This document shows positions 53,397 to 61,880 of a stretch of DNA of 64,000 nucleotides, in pieces. A program made the position numbers and the translations under genes. The notes beneath the pieces were generated by a model. That model saw only the letters and a program-made list of their open reading frames with translations, searched no databases and was not told the origin of the DNA. Within the stretch, counting starts at the first letter, position 1. Each line of letters begins with the position of its first letter. Source of the DNA: Microvirga calopogonii. Its GTDB lineage: Bacteria; Pseudomonadota; Alphaproteobacteria; Rhizobiales; Beijerinckiaceae. The stretch spans positions 1-64,000 of the forward strand of contig NZ_QDGA01000012.1 of NCBI RefSeq assembly GCF_003347665.1, given 5' to 3'.

Positions 53397-53429
53397 TTGT
53401 GCAGTGCAATATCACATTGTGCGATGCAA
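53397..53429. promoter_or_regulatory. Putative PhaR operator pair
   Basis: TTGTGCAGTGCAA (53397-53409) and TTGTGCGATGCAA (53417-53429) are near-identical units, each with TGC/GCA dyad symmetry, 20 bases apart (two helical turns). They lie just upstream of the first phasin. PhaR of related bacteria recognises TGC/GCA-type dyads, so autoregulated granule control is inferred. Confidence 0.55.
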
Positions 53430-53572
53430 AATCAACTCCTTCATGCCTCGCCCTATTAAGGTTACCTGAAAGTAAAAGGATTCAAGTGTCCTGCCTTGCA
53501 TGCTTGGCAGTCGATATTAGTCTAGAAGCTCTTCTTGAGTGACTCTGAGATCCTTCACCGTAAAGGCCGTTG

Positions 53573-56239
53573 ATGACAGGTGGCCCCAATCCATTTGAAG
53601 CGCTGATCGCACAGCTTGCCGCCGAGCCGAGCTTGAGCCTGCTGGCAGAGCCTGGAGCTGGCGTGCTCGTGTGGGATCGGGCAGGGGAGAGGCTGCTCTG
53701 GGCGTCGCCCGCCGCAGAGGGATTGCGTAACGCACTGGCCGAGGAAGACGGCCGGACGGTTCCAGGCCTCCGGGCCCGCGATCGGATCAAGGCTCTGGCG
53801 GGAGGGCTAGCACCCCGTCACGGTGCTCTAAAAGAGCGCCTGCGGCTCGATCCCTCCCGTCCCTGGCTGCCCGTTGCAACCCTCTCCCGCCTGGCGACAC
53901 TGGAGAACGGCGATGATGTTCTCGTAACGGCCTTCGTCGGACCCGTGCCGAAAGAATCCTCTTTCTTCCGCTCGGCCCGGCAATCGGAGCAGCCAGACAG
54001 CGAGCCATCAACGCAAGTGGAAGGCGATGCCACTCGCCTGCCGGAAAGACGCCTTGGTCCGGTTCGCTTCATCTGGCACACGGATGCGGCAACACGTTTC
54101 ACTGATGTATCAAACGATCTTCCCCTGGCTGTGGGAGCCATGGCCGGCAACATCGTCGGCCAGACGTGGGAGGAGGTGTCGCGGAGCGTCGTGGAGGATC
54201 CGGACGGGAGCGTCGCCGCCCTGTTTGCACGCCGTGAGACCTGGAGCGGGCGCACCATTCTCTGGAGCATCGACAATTCCCCGCTGCAGGTTCCCGTCGA
54301 TTGGGCCGGGATGCCTGTCTTCGGTCCGGCCCGGGAGCTCATCGGTTTCCGGGGCTTCGGCCTCCTGCGCATGGACGCCGTCCAGGAGCGGAAGATCCCG
54401 AATGCAGCCGCCGACCTGATTGCGCAAAGCCTGGTCAACGACGAGACCCTGCCGTTCCGGCCGCCTGAGGAAAAGCCCGCTGACGAGCCAGCTGCCGAAG
54501 CCGCCCCCTCGGACGAGGACACTTGGTTCTCGAACTTGCGCGACCAAGTGGCCGCAGCGCTTTCCGGCCCCAAGCCGCACGAGCCGGAACCCGTCCAACG
54601 CAACCGTCCTGCCGAGAATCAGCCCCAAGCATCGGGCCTCTCCAGCGCCGAGCGGAATGCCTTCCGGGAGATTGCACGCGCGCTCGGAGCACGCCTGGAA
54701 GAAGGTACGCCCGCGTCCGAGGAGGCCGCTCACTCCGAGGAAAATGAGCCCGCTGCAGGGCCAGCGCCAACGCCTCCCTCGCGGTCGCTGGCTCCTCCCG
54801 ACGGTGGCGGCATTCTCGACCGGCTGCCGATCGGAATTCTGGTCCATCGCGGCGACAGGATCCTGTTCATCAACCGCTTCCTTCTGGAACTGACCGGCTA
54901 TGAGGATGTCGAGCAGATCGGCTCCGAGGGCGGTCTGGTCCATCTGTTCCGAGGCTCCCCCGTTCTCGGTGGGACAGGAGACGAGGACTTCGCTCTCGCG
55001 TTGACCACACGTGGAAACGAGAACATCGCCGTCAACGTGCGTTCCTCCTCCGCCGAGTGGGAGGGAGAGCCTGCGGATCTGATGGTCATCCGCAAGGTGT
55101 CGAATAGGGAGACACAGCCGCAGGACAGCCGAATCCAGGAATTGGAGGCAATCCTCGACACGGCGACAGACGGCGTGATCGTGCTCAACGAGACGGGACG
55201 GATCCTCTCACTCAACCGCTCGGCCGAGGCGCTGTTCGGCTTTGACGAGCAGGCGGTGGCTGGCGATGCCATCACCGTGCTCCTGGCGCCGGAGAGCCAC
55301 ATGGTGGCCCTCGATTATCTCGAAAGTCTGCGCTCGCCGGGGGTGAGAAGCCTGCTCAACGACGGGCGCGAGGTTGTCGGCCGGGAGCGTCAGGGCGGAT
55401 CGATCCCGCTCTTCATGACCATGGGGCGCTTGGGCGACGGGCCGGATCGGCGTTTCTGCGCCGTCCTTCGCGACATCACGGCCTTCAAGAGGACCGAGGG
55501 CGAATTGATCGGCGCCAAGCACGCGGCCGAGGAGGCGAGCGCCCAGAAATCCGATCTCCTGGCCACGATCAGCCATGAGATCCGCACGCCCTTGAATGCC
55601 ATTCTCGGCTTTGCCGAGGTCATGCTCGAGGAGCGGTTCGGGGCCATCGGCAACGACCGCTACAAGGAATATCTCAAGGACATTCACGCATCCGGCTCTC
55701 ACGTGATCAGCCTCGTCAACGATCTCCTGGACCTGGCTAAGATCGAGGCCGGCCGTCTGGAATTGTCCTTCACGGGGGTGAGTCTGAACGAGCTGGTCTC
55801 GTCCTGCGTGACGCTGCTTCAGCCGCAGGCCGCGCGCGACCGCATCGTGATGCGCATGAGCTTCGCCCCGAAGCTGCCTCCGGTGGTGGCCGACGAGCGC
55901 TCCATGCGCCAGATCGTGCTCAATCTCGTCTCCAACGCCATCAAGTTCACGGACGCAGGCGGGCAGGTCATCGTCTCCACGGCCATAACCGACCGGGGCG
56001 AGGTGGCCTTCCGGGTGCGCGATACCGGCATCGGCATGACCCCCGAGGAGGTCGAGGCCGCCCTCGAGCCGTTCCGCCAGCTCGCCACGTCGCGCAGGCG
56101 TGGCGGCACCGGGCTCGGATTGCCGCTCACCAAGGCGCTCGTGGAGGCGAACCGGGGTGCGCTCCAGATCGCAAGCCAGCCGAGCGAGGGGACCCTCGTC
56201 GAGGTGATCTTCCCGCCGACGCGGGTCATGGCGGAGTAG
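53573..56239 (+). CDS. PAS-containing histidine kinase, PdhS/PleC-like
   Basis: An 888-residue kinase. The N-terminal region (about 1-400) has PAS-like segments and acidic linkers (PPEEKPADEPAAEAAPSDED). A PAS domain lies near 420-500 (GGGILDRLPIGILVHRGDRI...) and another near 535-640. HisKA reads LLATISHEIRTPLNAILGFAEVMLEERFG with H668, closely matching the PdhS/PleC/DivJ group; HATPase follows with FRVRDTGIGMTPEEVEAAL and GGTGLGLPLTKALVEANRG. No transmembrane segments are seen, so it is cytoplasmic. ATG 53573 is used. A cell-cycle role is inferred by resemblance only. Confidence 0.85.
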   Translation: MTGGPNPFEALIAQLAAEPSLSLLAEPGAGVLVWDRAGERLLWASPAAEGLRNALAEEDGRTVPGLRARDRIKALAGGLAPRHGALKERLRLDPSRPWLPVATLSRLATLENGDDVLVTAFVGPVPKESSFFRSARQSEQPDSEPSTQVEGDATRLPERRLGPVRFIWHTDAATRFTDVSNDLPLAVGAMAGNIVGQTWEEVSRSVVEDPDGSVAALFARRETWSGRTILWSIDNSPLQVPVDWAGMPVFGPARELIGFRGFGLLRMDAVQERKIPNAAADLIAQSLVNDETLPFRPPEEKPADEPAAEAAPSDEDTWFSNLRDQVAAALSGPKPHEPEPVQRNRPAENQPQASGLSSAERNAFREIARALGARLEEGTPASEEAAHSEENEPAAGPAPTPPSRSLAPPDGGGILDRLPIGILVHRGDRILFINRFLLELTGYEDVEQIGSEGGLVHLFRGSPVLGGTGDEDFALALTTRGNENIAVNVRSSSAEWEGEPADLMVIRKVSNRETQPQDSRIQELEAILDTATDGVIVLNETGRILSLNRSAEALFGFDEQAVAGDAITVLLAPESHMVALDYLESLRSPGVRSLLNDGREVVGRERQGGSIPLFMTMGRLGDGPDRRFCAVLRDITAFKRTEGELIGAKHAAEEASAQKSDLLATISHEIRTPLNAILGFAEVMLEERFGAIGNDRYKEYLKDIHASGSHVISLVNDLLDLAKIEAGRLELSFTGVSLNELVSSCVTLLQPQAARDRIVMRMSFAPKLPPVVADERSMRQIVLNLVSNAIKFTDAGGQVIVSTAITDRGEVAFRVRDTGIGMTPEEVEAALEPFRQLATSRRRGGTGLGLPLTKALVEANRGALQIASQPSEGTLVEVIFPPTRVMAE

Positions 56240-56709
56240 TGTCCCGCTTCACCCTGCGCCGTGCTGTTTTATCGGATATGCCGGCTGTCGCGCGCCTGAA
56301 CCGCCATGTCCGCAAGACCTGCCTTCCTTATCTGCCCGATCTCCACACGCCGGAGGAGGATCTTGTCTTTTTCCGGGACCAGGTCTTCCCCACGTCGGAG
56401 GTTTGGCTCGCGCAGGCCGGAGGCCTGCTGACCGGATTCGCCGGTGCAAGGCTTGATTGGCTCGATCATCTGTATGTCGATCCGCTCTGGCACGGTCGCG
56501 GAGTCGGGCAGGCTCTGCTGGCAGCTGTCAGAGCGGATCGACCGGAACTCAATCTCTGGACCTTCCAGGACAACGCCCAGGCCCGCCGCTTCTACGAACG
56601 GCAGGGCTTTCGGCTGGTCGCCACGACCGATGGCTCCGGCAACGAAGAACGAATGCCCGATGCCCATTACCAGTGGGTGCGGGATGGGTCCCTCGAGGAC
56701 CGGCACTAG
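56239..56709 (+). CDS. GNAT-family N-acetyltransferase
   Basis: A 156-residue acetyltransferase. The acetyl-CoA loop is DHLYVDPLWHGRGVGQALLAAVR near 76-97 (motif Q/RxxGxG/A as RGVGQA), followed by LNLWTFQDNAQARRFYERQGFRLVATTDG. The start is GTG 56239, overlapping the kinase stop by one base, so they are co-transcribed. The substrate is unknown. The kinase-GNAT pairing may be incidental. Confidence 0.85.
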   Translation: MSRFTLRRAVLSDMPAVARLNRHVRKTCLPYLPDLHTPEEDLVFFRDQVFPTSEVWLAQAGGLLTGFAGARLDWLDHLYVDPLWHGRGVGQALLAAVRADRPELNLWTFQDNAQARRFYERQGFRLVATTDGSGNEERMPDAHYQWVRDGSLEDRH

Positions 56710-56730
56710 CGCATCGTGCGGATGTTCGCG
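56706..56730. repeat. Partial family-B repeat
   Basis: CTAGCGCATCGTGCGGATGTT matches the first third of family B and then diverges. It lies directly after the GNAT stop. Confidence 0.5.
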
Positions 56731-56737
56731 ATCCGAA

Positions 56738-56751
56738 CTGAGATAGATCAA
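56738..56751. promoter_or_regulatory. Possible Fnr/FixK-like half-conserved box
   Basis: CTGAGATAGATCAA matches TTGAT-N4-ATCAA at eight of ten defined positions. It lies 77-90 bases upstream of the PatZ-like gene. In several Hyphomicrobiales such genes belong to low-oxygen regulons, but the match alone is weak. Confidence 0.3.
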
Positions 56752-56762
56752 TGGGAGCCGTC

Positions 56763-56792
56763 CCTATTGCGGTTATCAGAGGCCGCAATAGG
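56763..56792. promoter_or_regulatory. Perfect 10-bp inverted repeat upstream of PatZ-like gene
   Basis: CCTATTGCGG (56763-56772) and CCGCAATAGG (56783-56792) with a ten-base spacer. The arms are perfect. The position, 36 bases before the ATG, suits an operator or a leader RNA hairpin; no T-run follows. Confidence 0.5.
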
Positions 56793-56827
56793 TTGTGACG
56801 TGATATGCCCCGGGACGAAGGATCGCC

Positions 56828-59551
56828 ATGTCCACCTATCGCCTCGACAAGCTCTTCAATCCCCGCTCCATCGCGGTGGTGGGCGCAAGCCCGCGTCCGG
56901 GGTATCTCGGTCTTACCTTCCTGCGCAATCTCATCGCGGGCGGCTTCGAGGGTGAGCTTTTTGCCGTCAATCCGCATCACGTCGAGATCGAGGGCAGACC
57001 TTGCTTGCCCTCCCTGTCGGATCTTCCTGTAACGCCCGACCTCATCGTCGTCGCCGTGCCGCCCGAGCGGGTGCTCGGCGTGATCGAGGAGGCCGGGAAG
57101 GGCGGCGTGAGCGCCGCCATCGTGGCGACGGCGGGCATGGGCTATGGCGAGGGCTCCCTGGGCGATCAGGTCAGGCTCGCGGCACGCGCCCATGGCCTTC
57201 GCATCGTAGGGCCCAATTGCATCGGCGTGCTGGCCCCGCGCGCCAGGATGAATGCGAGCTTCGCGGCCCACAGCGCCAAGCCCGGCGATCTGGCGCTGGT
57301 GTCTCAATCGGGAGCTGTGGCGGCGGGTCTCGTCGAGTGGGCGGCGCAGCGGCAGGTGGGGTTTTCCGCCATCGTCTCCCTGGGCGACAAGGTCGATGTG
57401 GATTTCAGCGATTGTCTGGACTTCTTCTCGGCCGACAGCGGGACCCGGGCGATCCTGCTCTACATCGAGTCCATTGGAAACGCCCAGAAATTCATGTCCG
57501 CCGCCCGGGCGGCCGCGCGCGTGAAGCCGGTGGTGGTCATCAAGTCCGGGCGCCATGCCCAGGGGGCGAGAGCGGCTGCGACCCATACCGGGGCGCTTGC
57601 CGGATCCGATGCGGTCTACGACGCCGCCTTCCGCCGCGCCGGATTGCTGCGGGTGCTCGATCTCGACCAGCTCTTCGCGGCGGCGGAGACGCTCGGGCGG
57701 CAGAAGCCGTTTCCTGGCAACCGACTGGCACTTCTTACCAATGGTGGTGGTATCGGGGTTCTCGCCGTCGACCGATTGATCGATCTGGGCGGCACACTGG
57801 CGACATTGTCGGACAAGACCCGGGAGACGCTCAACGCGATCCTGCCGCCGACCTGGTCTCGGGGGAATCCCATCGACATCGTCGGGGACGCGGAGCCCGG
57901 CCGCTATGCGGGCGCGCTCGAGGCGCTGCTCGCCGATCCGGACAACGATGCCGTTCTCGTTCTCAACGTGCCGACCGCCATTGCCGGGGCTTCCGACGTG
58001 GCCGCTGCCGTGGTGGACGTGGTCAAGCGCGATCGCGCCCGAGGATACCGGCAGAAGCCGGTCTTCGCCGCCTGGATCGGTGAGGACCCGGACTCAGCCC
58101 GGTTGTTCGAGGAAGCGCGGATCCCGAATTTCACCACGGAGGCCGATGCGATCCGCGGCTTCATCCAGCTCGTGCGCTACCGCGAGGCGCAGGAACAGCT
58201 CATGGAGACGCCGGACAACCTGCCCCATGACTTCGACCCGGACCCGGAGGCGGCCCGCGCCATCGTCGATCATGTGCTGGCGCAGAACCGCCGCTGGCTC
58301 GATCCGCTGGAGGTCAACGCGCTCCTGCGGGCCTACGACATTCCGACCGCGCCCGTGACCCTCGCGACGACGCCGGACGAGGCCGCCGAGGCGGCCCGGC
58401 CCATCCTGGCCGAGGGCGGTACCGTGGCCGTGAAGGTTCTCTCGCCCGACATCGTCCACAAATCCGACATCGGCGGCGTGAAGCTCGACCTGACGACCGG
58501 GGAGGCGGTGCGCAAGGCGGCCGCCGAGATCTTCGAGCGCGCCGCCCGCCTGAAGCCGCAGGCTCACGTGACCGGGGTCACCGTCCAGCCCATGGTGCGG
58601 CGGGCGAAGGCCCGCGAACTCATCGTGGGCCTCGCGGACGATCCCTCCTTCGGGCCGGTCGTGCTGTTCGGGCGTGGCGGCACGGCCGTGGAGGTCATCA
58701 ACGACAAGGCACTGGCGCTGCCGCCCCTCGACCTGATGCTCGCCCACGACCTGATCGCCCGCACCCGAGTGTCGCGGCGCCTGAAGGCCTATCGGGACGT
58801 TCCGGCGGCCGACGAGGGGGCCATTGCCCTCACGCTGGTGAAGCTCGCCCAGATGGCGGCCGATATCCCTGAGATCCGCGAACTCGACATCAACCCGCTG
58901 CTCGCCGACCACACGGGCGTGATCGCGGTCGATGCCCGGGTGGCGGTTGCGCCCGAAACCCGGAAGGGCAGCGGCCATCCGCGCTTCGCCGTGCGGCCGT
59001 ACCCTAAGGAATGGGAGCGCAAGATCACGCTGCGGAATGGGCGGAGCGCTTTCGTCCGGCCCGTCCGGCCGGAAGACGAGGCGGAGTTCCGGCGCTTCTT
59101 CGAGCAGATCACGCCGGAGGACCTGCGCCTTCGTTTCTTCGCCCCGGTCCGCGATTTCAGCCACACCTTCCTCGCCCGTCTGACGCAGCTCGATTACGCG
59201 CGCGCCATCGCATTCGTCGCTTTCGACGAGGGCACCGGGGAGATGATGGGCGCGGTCCGTCTCCACGCGGATGCGAACCATGAGACAGGGGAATACGGCA
59301 TCCTCCTGCGCTCCGACCTCAAAGGCCTCGGTTTAGGCTGGGAGCTGATGCGGCTGATGATCGAATGGGCGAAGGTGGAAGGCCTGCACGAGATCGAGGG
59401 GCAGGTGCTGCGCGAGAACTCCACCATGCTCGACATGTGCCGCAATCTCGGGTTCACCATCCGGATCGATCCCGACGATCCGGAGCTGCGCCTCGTCACT
59501 CTCCCGATCGCCGCGATCGAGGAGCCGGAAAAACTCGCTCAACCGGCATGA
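56828..59551 (+). CDS. PatZ-like acyl-CoA synthetase (NDP-forming) / GNAT fusion
   Basis: A 907-residue protein. Residues 1-130 are a CoA-binding Rossmann domain (YRLDKLFNPRSIAVVGASPRPG). A succinyl-CoA-ligase-like domain follows, with the phospho-histidine motif THTGALAGSD at H253. An ATP-grasp domain spans about 490-720 (GGTVAVKVLSPDIVHKSDIGGVKLDL). The C-terminal GNAT lies about 745-895. This matches bacterial Pat/PatZ lysine acetyltransferases and acetate-CoA ligases (ADP-forming); keeping the histidine suggests ligase activity may remain. ATG 56828 follows GGACGAAGG. A terminator follows. Confidence 0.9.
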   Translation: MSTYRLDKLFNPRSIAVVGASPRPGYLGLTFLRNLIAGGFEGELFAVNPHHVEIEGRPCLPSLSDLPVTPDLIVVAVPPERVLGVIEEAGKGGVSAAIVATAGMGYGEGSLGDQVRLAARAHGLRIVGPNCIGVLAPRARMNASFAAHSAKPGDLALVSQSGAVAAGLVEWAAQRQVGFSAIVSLGDKVDVDFSDCLDFFSADSGTRAILLYIESIGNAQKFMSAARAAARVKPVVVIKSGRHAQGARAAATHTGALAGSDAVYDAAFRRAGLLRVLDLDQLFAAAETLGRQKPFPGNRLALLTNGGGIGVLAVDRLIDLGGTLATLSDKTRETLNAILPPTWSRGNPIDIVGDAEPGRYAGALEALLADPDNDAVLVLNVPTAIAGASDVAAAVVDVVKRDRARGYRQKPVFAAWIGEDPDSARLFEEARIPNFTTEADAIRGFIQLVRYREAQEQLMETPDNLPHDFDPDPEAARAIVDHVLAQNRRWLDPLEVNALLRAYDIPTAPVTLATTPDEAAEAARPILAEGGTVAVKVLSPDIVHKSDIGGVKLDLTTGEAVRKAAAEIFERAARLKPQAHVTGVTVQPMVRRAKARELIVGLADDPSFGPVVLFGRGGTAVEVINDKALALPPLDLMLAHDLIARTRVSRRLKAYRDVPAADEGAIALTLVKLAQMAADIPEIRELDINPLLADHTGVIAVDARVAVAPETRKGSGHPRFAVRPYPKEWERKITLRNGRSAFVRPVRPEDEAEFRRFFEQITPEDLRLRFFAPVRDFSHTFLARLTQLDYARAIAFVAFDEGTGEMMGAVRLHADANHETGEYGILLRSDLKGLGLGWELMRLMIEWAKVEGLHEIEGQVLRENSTMLDMCRNLGFTIRIDPDDPELRLVTLPIAAIEEPEKLAQPA

Positions 59552-59556
59552 AAAGA

Positions 59557-59584
59557 AAAAGCCCGCCGTCACGGCGGGCTTTGT
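59557..59584 (+). terminator. Rho-independent terminator
   Basis: AAAGCCCGCCG, loop TCA, CGGCGGGCTTT (59557-59582), then GTT. A strong stem 5 bases after the PatZ-like stop. Confidence 0.85.
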
Positions 59585-59612
59585 TCGGAAAGGGTGGCTT
59601 CTCAGTTTACGT

Positions 59613-59719
59613 CCTCATCCTGAGGAGCAGCGCAGCTGCGTCTCGAAGGAGGATCCAGTGTTCTCTGGAGACGCCCTGATCCTTCGAGACGCCGCCTGCG
59701 GCGGCCCTCAGGATGAGGG
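59613..59719. repeat. Long palindromic intergenic repeat, CCTCATCCTGAGG type
   Basis: Begins CCTCATCCTGAGGAGC, contains GCGTCTCGAAGGAGGAT and CCTTCGAGACGC, and ends GGCCCTCAGGATGAGGG. The two halves are inverted copies. This type is a common interspersed repeat in Hyphomicrobiales; here it is the only copy. It lies between the PatZ-like gene and bfr. Confidence 0.7.
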
Positions 59720-59756
59720 CTTAAGAGGGTGCCAGTTTATCTTTCGGAGCGAACGC

Positions 59757-60242
59757 CTACTCGTCGTCCTTGAGCCCGCCGATATGCTTCTGGGCGTAGA
59801 GCTCGATGCCGACCTGTTCGACGAGGTTGAGCTGGGTCTCCAGGAAGTCGATATGGCCCTCCTCGTCAGCCATCAGCTCCTCGAACAGGTTCTTCGACAC
59901 GCGGTCTCCGATGCTGTCGCAATAGGAAGCGGCCTCGCCGTAGAGGTTGCGGGCGTCGTATTCCGCCGCGAGGTCGGATTCGAGGATTTCCTGGATGTTC
60001 TGGCCGATGCGCAGGGGATCGAGCACCTGCAGGTTGGCAAAGCCCTCGAGGAAGATGATCCGCTCGATGAAGCGGTCCGCATGGTGCATCTCTTCGATGG
60101 ATTCCTTGCGCCAGGTTTTCGCAAGCTCCTTGTAACCCCAATCGTCCAGGAGCCGGTAATGCAGCCAATACTGGTTGACCGCCGTCAGCTCGCTGCGCAG
60201 GCCGCGATTGAGATACTCGATTACCTTGGGATCACCCTTCAT
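59757..60242 (-). CDS. bfr: Bacterioferritin
   Basis: A 161-residue iron-storage ferritin. The heme-ligating methionine is M52 ([17 protein letters not shown]). Ferroxidase residues are visible as E18 ([12 protein letters not shown]), E51, H54, E94 ([17 protein letters not shown]) and E127/H130 ([17 protein letters not shown]). Length and sequence are canonical. The start is ATG 60242. Its partner ferredoxin bfd lies about 200 bases upstream on the same strand, separated by repeats. Confidence 0.95.
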   Translation of the reverse strand: MKGDPKVIEYLNRGLRSELTAVNQYWLHYRLLDDWGYKELAKTWRKESIEEMHHADRFIERIIFLEGFANLQVLDPLRIGQNIQEILESDLAAEYDARNLYGEAASYCDSIGDRVSKNLFEELMADEEGHIDFLETQLNLVEQVGIELYAQKHIGGLKDDE

Positions 60243-60288
60243 CCTACCCTCTCGTCCACTCGGCGCCGGATGCGCCGGACCTGTCTTT

Positions 60289-60404
60289 AGCGCATCGTGC
60301 GAAAAAGTGGATCCGGTTTTTCGCTCTGAACGATGCGCCGTTCAAAAAAGGAACATCGGATCAATCCCAAAAGTGCAAATCCACTTTTGGGTCCGATGCT
60401 CTGG
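60289..60404. repeat. Palindromic repeats, families B and A
   Basis: AGCGCATCGTGCGAAAAAGTGG then ATCCGGTTTTTCGCTC and GAACGATGCG is family B. GAACATCGGATCAATCCCAAAAG ... CCACTTTTGGGTCCGATGCT is family A. The order is B-A, opposite to 46734. The pair lies between bfd and bfr. Confidence 0.78.
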
Positions 60405-60437
60405 AGGATTTATGAACTAGGGTGAAAGTCCTTTTGT

Positions 60438-60695
60438 TCAAAGGGTGGGTTCGGCGGCAGCCTTTTCGAGCACGGTCGGGCAGCAGCCGCGGCTGCAGGC
60501 CGCGATGGGCTCGACGCCCGCATCGATCAGGGCCTGATCCATGATGGCGCGGATGGTCCTTGCGCAGCGCCCGCAATTGGGGCTGCAGCCAAGACAGCGA
60601 TAGACCTGCGCCGGAGTGCGGGGGCATTCCGGCCCGGGCTTGAGGCACGCTTTGACATCGCCGTCGGAGAGGATGTTGCAGGAACAGACGATCAT
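60438..60695 (-). CDS. bfd: Bacterioferritin-associated ferredoxin
   Basis: An 85-residue [2Fe-2S] protein. MIVCSCNILSDGDVKACL begins the Bfd fold; the cluster cysteines are C4, C6, C39 (CLGCSPNCGRC region) and C42. Bfd reduces bacterioferritin to release iron. Extra cysteines at the C-terminus (IAACSRGCCPTVLEKAA) are unusual beyond the core. The start is ATG 60695. An inverted repeat immediately upstream suggests Irr-type iron regulation. Confidence 0.9.
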   Translation of the reverse strand: MIVCSCNILSDGDVKACLKPGPECPRTPAQVYRCLGCSPNCGRCARTIRAIMDQALIDAGVEPIAACSRGCCPTVLEKAAAEPTL

Positions 60696-60701
60696 TTGTT
60701 G

Positions 60702-60714
60702 TTCTAGTTTAGAA
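60702..60714. promoter_or_regulatory. Putative Irr/iron-control palindrome
   Basis: TTCTA-GTT-TAGAA is a perfect palindrome 7 bases upstream of the bfd ATG; the longer stretch TTTAGAATGACTAAA also resembles the TTTAGAA-type iron-control element of Hyphomicrobiales. Binding by Irr would be inferred from context. Confidence 0.45.
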
Positions 60715-60813
60715 TGACTAAAAACTACATGTGATATCAAAGACTTAACTGAAAATGCGGCGGAGCGCCAGCGTGATCGCCTGTGCCCGGATGTCACGGT
60801 TAAGGTGTAACAA

Positions 60814-61383
60814 TCATCCCAATCGCTTGAACAATCCGGGATAGTCGACAACGAAGCCGTCCTCGTCCACGGGGAGGTCTGCGCTGAACCCGCTCTCCAG
60901 GCTCTCGAAGCGATAGAGCGAGCCCGCATTGAGCGCCGTATAGCGCTGGCTTGCCGGCGTGACGACCAGGTCCGGGACGGCGATGTAGCAGAGGCGGATG
61001 TCCATGCTCTCGCCCGTCTCCAGGTCGAGGCGCCGGATGGGAAGAGTGTTGGTGAGCGGCGTCGCCTGGATATCGACATCGATGCAGCCCTGGAGGTCCG
61101 GTCGAGACTTGCCGTTCTCCTGCCAATGCCCTTGGCCATCGCTTTCAAGACGCAGCACATGCCCGGCCGTCGTTCTGAGGACAACCTCCTTCGTGCGCCA
61201 CAGGGCATCGAGCCTGAGACGGTAGGACAGTCCGAACTCGGTCCCCTCGTCCTGAGCGATCACGACGCCCGAGACGGCGAGACCGCCATCGGCCGGCCGC
61301 ACGTCTACATGCTCCATGCCCGCCGCGCAGCCCTCCCAGGCCGACCAGCGGATGGTGCGGAATATCAGTGTCGGGATGGCCAT
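60814..61383 (-). CDS. Putative glycolipid-binding domain protein (DUF1089-like)
   Basis: A 189-residue protein. FRTIRWSAWEGCAAGMEHVDVRPADGGLAVSGVVIAQ and YRLRLDALWRTKEVVLRT match the putative glycolipid-binding family (PF06475). It is a soluble beta-rich protein with no signal peptide. The molecular role is uncertain even in the family. The start is ATG 61383. Confidence 0.8.
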   Translation of the reverse strand: MAIPTLIFRTIRWSAWEGCAAGMEHVDVRPADGGLAVSGVVIAQDEGTEFGLSYRLRLDALWRTKEVVLRTTAGHVLRLESDGQGHWQENGKSRPDLQGCIDVDIQATPLTNTLPIRRLDLETGESMDIRLCYIAVPDLVVTPASQRYTALNAGSLYRFESLESGFSADLPVDEDGFVVDYPGLFKRLG

Positions 61384-61537
61384 GCCGAACCTCCAGGCTT
61401 CACGGCATTCGTGCCGGCCGATTATGGCTCAGCTGGAGGAGTTGTCGACCCTTGGGTGGAGAAGTCACGAATTCCCTCATAGCGTTAGCAGGCTGCCGAG
61501 GTTAGAAACGTAGTGTGCTTCAGGGGATAAGCAGCGC

Positions 61538-61846
61538 ATGAGCTTTCGCGTCACGCATAGAATGGGGAATATGGAGAAGGTATCGTGCTCGGCCCTTCCC
61601 GAATTGCTCAAGGAGCTTGATGCCGACCCTGAGGACATCGAACAAGCGTCCGTCAGCGTGACGCATGAGAGTGATTGGTGTCTGTCGGTATATAGAGGCG
61701 GCTATATTGCGTTCGAAAACCTCGAAGAAGGTGAGCCTCGCCACATGAACGGCGTGCCACCCGAGAAAATCATCTCACTGTGGCAGCTCCTGGCAGATGG
61801 GGACCTCGACGCGCTGGAAAGCGAGCCTTGGCTGCCAGGTTACTAG
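61538..61846 (+). CDS. Conserved hypothetical protein
   Basis: A 102-residue protein. SVTHESDWCLSVYRGGYIAF then ENLEEGEPRHMNGVPPEKII and SLWQLLADGDLDALESEPWLPGY form a compact alpha/beta domain I recall from unnamed bacterial proteins without assigned function. ATG 61538 is the first start; ATG 61562 or 61571 is possible. Confidence 0.6.
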   Translation: MSFRVTHRMGNMEKVSCSALPELLKELDADPEDIEQASVSVTHESDWCLSVYRGGYIAFENLEEGEPRHMNGVPPEKIISLWQLLADGDLDALESEPWLPGY

Positions 61847-61880
61847 TGCTCCGCATGATACCATCACGAGGATCATCGCC

